This document shows positions 59,301 to 64,000 of a stretch of 64,000 bases of DNA, piece by piece. This DNA is from Tubulanus polymorphus (lineage: Eukaryota > Nemertea > Palaeonemertea > Tubulaniformes > Tubulanidae). How positions within the stretch are numbered: the stretch's first letter is position 1; each line of letters opens with the position of its first letter. The position numbers were made by a program, and so were the translations under genes. The notes below the pieces were generated by a model. That model ran no database searches and was not told where the DNA came from. It worked only from the letters and a program-made list of their open reading frames with translations. The DNA lies in the NCBI RefSeq assembly GCF_964204645.1, contig NC_134036.1, forward strand, positions 6,521,600-6,585,599, read 5' to 3'.

Positions 59301-59761
59301 TTACTTGTTGATTTTGTTTAAATGCTGACAACTGAAACCTACTAATGTGTTTCCTAAAGGCTTGTTGATATAATTTCATAGATCTACTTGGAAGCTAATA
59401 TTTTCATTAATTATTTCATCAAAGTCTCCATAATATATCCCCCGGCCCAGGTCGTTTGCCCTCAAACGACAAAATTAATGCAGTCCGAATTTTCAGAAGA
59501 CCCCTAAAATTGATGTCAAAACGCCAGGTATCAGCTGCCAACACCAAACATCATCAGTACACAATAAACGAATACAACATCCATTTTCTCTTGAACTCAA
59601 CCGTAAAGCAATAAAACATAATGTCATTTTCCTCAACACAATCTCTGCTAAAAATATACATACTCATAACCAAGAAGTACGACCCAAAAAATCTTTTAGT
59701 CAGTATAACACACAATTCTTCATCCAACGAACACGCAATTTTTACACTTAAAGGATTTACT
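59301..59761. other. Upstream region of small gene 3
   Basis: Its minus-strand side is related to the conserved block upstream of small genes 2 and 4, but with stops. GAACTCAACCGTAAAGCAATAAAACATAATG is shared with 54,705. A CAGTATAACACAC string shared with 50,401 precedes the leader. No separate gene is seen. Confidence 0.4.
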
Positions 59762-60158
59762 ATGAATTCCGTTGACTTCTTCGGTAAGCAACAATATATC
59801 TCTTCTTTTTAAGTTCTAAAGTCCTATCTCTATACCTTTATTTCTAACTCTTTTTTCAATACAATATGTATCTTGAATCCATCATTTATTTTATTCCTCT
59901 TCTTTTTTCTTTTTTTTTTTTTTATTTTAGCCTATTTGGTACTGAATATGCTGTACGGCTTCATTGCCGCCCAGCCTGGTAAGACCAATAAACTATGTAC
60001 TAACATCATTCATTATTTACTGATATCAATTTTACAAGTTTATTTTTTTTTTTTTTCTTAACCATTGGGTAACAATATTATTTTCAATTTAGGTAACCGA
60101 TATCGGTTACTGGCAATTATACTGAGGGCAATCAATGACAGTAGTGCATCGGATCCAG
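59762..60158 (+). pseudogene. Small four-exon gene, family member 3 (type A), last exon lost
   Basis: Exons 59,762-59,783 (22 nt), 59,931-59,978 (48 nt) and 60,093-60,158 (66 nt) have intact splice sites and phase. They encode MNSVDFFAYLVLNMLYGF, IAAQPGNRYRLLAIILRAIN and DSSASDPG. Intron 3 matches member 1 until about 60,282, then unrelated DNA (60,283-60,718) and an LTR fragment (60,719-61,309) follow. The downstream minisatellite resumes at 61,311. The fourth exon, expected just before the minisatellite, is gone. A transcript could only end in foreign sequence. Confidence 0.65.
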
Positions 60159-60282
60159 GTATAGAACTTAACTAATATTGATTTATTCATTTACTGATTT
60201 TTTTTTTTTTTTCTTTTTTTCACTTGCCAATTCGTAACAGTTCGCTTAATAATAATATTTACAATTTTTAACATAATTATAG

Positions 60283-60718
60283 TGCCCCACCCCGAAAGAG
60301 GTGTCTCGTTGCGGTGCGCTTGACACCCGCAGCTCCGACATCAATAGCTGCAGCACGGTCACCTTCTAGGGACAATAGTGGGACTCCGTATTCCCGGCTA
60401 ACGGACTTTGAGTTACAAGACTGATATGTTGTAAATTCCCTCATTTCATTCTCTCATACAAAGCTCATTTCACTTCCACCATCTGGTAGAACCTATCGGC
60501 CAGCAGTCCACGTAAGGCTAAATTAGCTAAGAAATAGCATACTGCTGAGCGGTAGAGTTCTACTTCAGATATAGACCCTTTCCTCTCTCGCCACTCTCCC
60601 ACCTGCACTCACGCGGTACACCAATAAATTCCCATTTTTCTCTCTGTAATATTTGGACTTCTATTCAGTGGATTTTGGACATATATAGTTTTTCTGGCTT
60701 CAGGTAGCTTTATATCAA
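60283..60718. other. Unassigned insertion replacing an exon
   Basis: It starts GCCCCACCCCGAAAGAGGTG and is more GC-rich than its surroundings at the left end. No ORF, TIR or clear RNA gene is seen. It lies between intron 3 of member 3 and an LTR fragment. Confidence 0.4.
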
Positions 60719-61309
60719 AATGTTAAAACTAGCTGTCTGAAGTTTCTGTTGCATGTATGCGCTCGTTGGTAATTCACAGACAATAGCTGCTCTCTCAACA
60801 ACGACTAGCAAGGAGTGAGTAAATCACAACGCGTCATGACAGGAGGGTCGGAAGAAAAAGTTTATATCAGCAAAACAGTTTCTAAAAAACCTTTAGATCA
60901 GCAAATCAGTAGGGCTAAATTTTCCGTAACTAAGTACGGTCATGACAGTTGGGTAGCTGCTCCTTGCCAAAAAGCGGAAGACCCTGCGTGGGAGAATCGG
61001 AATTCTGAGAATGCCGGTTCTTTCTACAAAAGGGGGCCGCTATCGAGAGAGAGGGCAGAATCTGTACCTTAGTAAGACGAGTGTCGACAGCAGGACAGGA
61101 GAAGCTTCGGAACGATAGGGATTCATATACAATAGGGATTAGGGAAATCATTCTTTGTTCAAGGTAAATAAAATATATTATCTTCAAGATTATCATCCGG
61201 TATTTCAATTTATTCATTCGGATTAGTGCACGGACACGTTATCTCGCCAAGGCCTTACTCAAGTATTTTATAGATAACGATTAAAGAGAGGATTGTGACC
61301 GGCGTATCA
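60719..61309 (+). mobile_element. LTR-like repeat copy d (3' part only)
   Basis: Nearly identical to 56,774-57,362, with AATAAA at about 61,168 and the end GGATTGTGACCGGCGTATCA. It abuts a minisatellite array without a PBS-like site. Confidence 0.7.
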
Positions 61310-61310
61310 G

Positions 61311-61984
61311 TAAAATCAGTTTGTAAGGGGGAGATGACTGAGGTTACAGTGCAATCAGTCTGCAAGAAGAGATGACTGAGGGTACAGTACAATCAGTCTG
61401 CAAGAAGAGATGACTGAGGATACAGCACAATCAGTCTGCAAGGGGAGATGACTGAGGGTACAGCACAATCAGTCTGCAAGGGGAGATGACTGAGGGTACA
61501 GTACAATCAGTTTGTAAGGGGATATCACTGAGGGTACAGTACAATCAGTCTGCAAGGAGAGATGACTGAGGGTACAGTACAATCAGTATGCTAGGGGAGA
61601 TGACTGAGGGTACAGTACAATCAGTCTGTAAGGGGAGATGACTGAGGGTACAGTACAATCAGTATGCTAGGGGATATCACTGAGGGTACAGTACAATCAG
61701 TCTGTAAGGGGAGATGACTGAGGGTACAGCACAATCAGTCTGCAAGGGGAGATGACTGAGTGTACAGCACAATCAGTCTACAAGGGGAGATGACTGAGGG
61801 TAAAGTACAACCAGTCTGTAAGGGGAGATGACTGATGGTACAGTACAATCATTCTGCAAGGAAAGATGACTGAGGGTACAGTACAATCAGTCTCCAAGGG
61901 GAGATGACTGAGGGTACAGTACAATCATTTTGTGACGGGATATCACTGAGGGTCCAGTACAATAAGTCTGTAAGGGGAGATGAC
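61311..61984. repeat. Minisatellite array 2, about 36-39-bp unit
   Basis: About 18 copies of the same unit as array 1 in the same orientation, with similar variants (GATATCACTGAGGG). It leads into the CRE-rich block by the same junction (GGGTATGTTGTGG). Confidence 0.95.
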
Positions 61985-62600
61985 TAAGGGTATGTTGTGG
62001 GGGTCCTTTTCCCAGTGTTAGGTGTCGTGTGTTGACCACCTGTGTTGTTTGCGTTTCACCAGCGTAGTTCCTTGGGGTTCTTCTCATAAAATAACTACAA
62101 CTAGCTTTCTTCTACCGATCCAGATCTTTATTCTTTATACTCTCTTCTTAAAATCATTTTAGCACGTCCCCTCTAGTTCTAACCACTAGCTCAACCGACC
62201 TAGCTCTACCGAACCAGCTTTTATCGACCAAACTCCATTAAAACCCTTCCCTTTTATACTTATTCTTCCTTCGCTCGTGACGTATATTTCCACACCGATT
62301 GGCATCATAGCCTGTGACGTATTATCGTATTACTACAGTTCTACTGGCCATGTAAATCATTTCTACGTGTGTTATACGTCACGAGCGCTAAATTTATAAC
62401 TCAACTTTCTAGAGCTCAAGGCTGCTGCTATAACAAGCTTTCCCACGTAAATACCTACGTCACTCTCACCTATCTTCTATGCTTCTCTCTTATGTGTGAC
62501 GTAAGTATTCACGTAGGTTGCCTGCTAACCGCAACTACTGCCTTGAACTCTGGCGTATTTTCCTGTTGTCTAAATAGGTAATTTATTACTCCAATACTAC
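61985..62600 (+). promoter_or_regulatory. CRE-rich repeat block, copy 3
   Basis: Almost identical to 51,946-52,560, with all five TGACGTA/TACGTCA sites and the CGCTCGTGACGTATA inverted pair. It belongs to a segment of more than 2 kb duplicated between 51,950-54,000 and 61,985-64,000. Confidence 0.65.
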
Positions 62601-63010
62601 TCCCCTTTCCAGACGATTGGACCGCCAATCGCCAAAACAAAATACTGAGGCCCGTTTGCATTTCCAAAGATTTTTGTTCAAAGATTTTTTTTGTTAAAAG
62701 AGCCGCATCCAGCAAAATTGCAAAATCAGTACCCCTTACTTTCATGAACAATTTTTTTTTTCTAACAACTTCTTTCACCTCTTGAACTTTACCGTAAGGT
62801 AATAAAAAATGGTGCTTCAAGATAAATGATATAACAATCTTGCAACTGATGCACGTAAATTTTCAACATCTGGATGGTAGAGAGAGAAAAGAAAACGCAT
62901 TTATTTTTTTTTCTTCTGACCAGCAACAATAACAGTACACCTGGCCAGAAAGTCAACCTTGATACTGAGTAAAATCCCCATCTCTTAGACATTTTACTTC
63001 CATCCGCCAT
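62600..63010 (-). pseudogene. Conserved minus-strand ORF block, head-to-head with small gene 4
   Basis: It starts at ATG 63,010 (MADGSKMSKRWGFYSVS), again 41 bp from the small gene ATG. A second frame (62,820 leftwards) reads LLPYGKVQEVKEVVRKKKLF, then VRGTDFAILLDAALLTKK. The two frames together look like one ancestral reading broken at T/A runs. Compare 52,565. Confidence 0.35.
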
Positions 63011-63050
63011 ATAGACTAAACCATCATCACCATCCGGATTAGCATTTACA

Positions 63051-64000
63051 ATGGACCCAATAGAGTTTTTCGGTAAGCAACTTATTTTAGATACTTTAAA
63101 CTAACACACCAATCATTTTGTACAGTTTTATCGTTACATGCGATAATACATTATGCGCCACTCTTGCAATTTGTTATTTTAAACGGTCACATCGACCCTG
63201 ATAAGATCTATCAACCCATGCGTTACTTCTAAAAATGTGAACAATATAATATCAGAAAAACCTTGAATTTTAACAATATTAGTCATGTAACTATAATTAT
63301 TAATCGTAAATACGTTAATTGCACCTCAGTCCATTCCATTACCGTTGTATTATAATATGCAACAATACTTTTATATACACTATTCTTTTTTCCATTGTAT
63401 ATGTTAATCAGCATTACCAAGGTACTGTACGGCAACGTACTAATACTGTGCTTCAAAGCATGAAGTATATAAAATTAGAAACCTCAAAATTAAAAACATA
63501 TATATCCCATTCTGTCATATTGTTTTTTTCATATCAGCCTCACTGGTCCTACACATGCTGTATGGCTTTATACTAGCGCAGCCCGGTAAGACTTTTTAAT
63601 TCATTTTATGTACTAAAAAAACAATTTATAATTGCTTTTCTAACATACTTTTGTAACGCAGGCGATCGACAGCAATTATTAAATATAATTCGGGCTGCCA
63701 CTACAGACTTACGCGCCGCTTTTTCAGGTATACATTCTATATATCTTTTTTTTATAACTATAGTTCATACGTATTTATTTATTCATTTCTTATATCATTA
63801 GTTATATGTTCTAATTCTAATAATTATACAATCGCAACGCCACGAACACACTTCCATATGTAACCTGTACATACATTGTTCAATTACTTAGGGCTCTCAG
63901 TTCCATTCACCCCTCCCCCAACACGAGGGCAAAATACGGCGCGGCAAAGGGGTACGGGAAGGGGGCAACGAAGCGGCGGCACCCTCCGCATGAACCTTTA
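63051..64000 (+). CDS. Small four-exon gene, family member 4 (type B), cut by window end
   Basis: Exons 63,051-63,072 (22 nt), 63,538-63,585 (48 nt) and 63,662-63,727 (66 nt), then exon 4 from 63,892, open to the window end. The protein begins like member 2 (MDPIEFFASLVLHMLYGF, ILAQPGDRQQLLNIIRAATT, DLRAAFSG, LSVPFTPPPTRG). Introns are also nearly identical, so members 2 and 4 are a recent duplicate pair. The intron 3 site of the 43-bp micro-MITE is empty here. Confidence 0.65.

Noticed and set aside
60283-60718. Structured RNA or SINE in the GC-richer insertion
   Set aside because: No convincing A/B box pair, tail or second copy in the window.
51946-62600. CRISPR-like array from the regularly repeated minisatellite
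   Set aside because: The whole unit repeats with no unique spacers, and the context is eukaryotic.

Overview
The window is animal nuclear DNA. It has introns with GT-AG borders, class A GPCR genes, a CUB/C-type-lectin/LDLa/LRR/7TM receptor, a HECT-type ligase and many eukaryotic transposons. The GRL101-like receptor (a family first described in the snail Lymnaea) points to a marine invertebrate, probably a lophotrochozoan. I cannot name the species. Base composition is AT-rich and intergenic DNA is long and repeat-laden.

Positions 1-46,395 are a tandem duplication. A unit of about 23 kb occupies 1-22,991 and recurs at 22,992-46,129, and about 265 bp of a third copy follows before the array stops near 46,395. 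Most lines of the two copies differ at about 1% or less. Each unit carries, in order: a minus-strand GPCR fragment broken in TM6; an inverted copy of a CRE-rich repeat; a multi-exon DDE-integrase-like pseudogene; MITEs; a minus-strand HECT-domain gene; a 744-bp long-TIR element with a 10-bp target duplication; a large CUB/CTLD/LDLa/LRR 7TM receptor gene; a foldback element; and an intact single-exon GPCR. The copies have decayed differently. The large receptor is readable only in unit 2. The HECT gene is broken in both units, by different lesions. The single-exon GPCR is open in both.

Positions 46,396-64,000 are a mobile-element-rich mosaic. An intact TTAA-flanked DNA transposon (47,124-49,950) encodes a 585-residue DDE transposase and sits inside a retroelement LTR-like repeat. 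Five full or partial copies of that repeat are present. One is followed by a primer-binding-site-like sequence and an ORF with repeated W-D-S-N-P-P motifs, whose DNA forms tRNA T-arm-like hairpins.

The most novel item is a family of four small four-exon genes at 50,471, 52,984, 59,762 and 63,051. All four have coding exons 1-3 of exactly 22, 48 and 66 nt in the same phase, and then a variable proline/serine-rich or basic last exon. They alternate with a minisatellite whose unit contains the stop codon of the first gene, and with a repeat block whose best-conserved feature is a set of TGACGTA (CRE/ATF-like) sites. I do not recognise the encoded protein.

All exon models, motif calls and copy comparisons were made by eye. 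No alignment, database search or transcript data was used.
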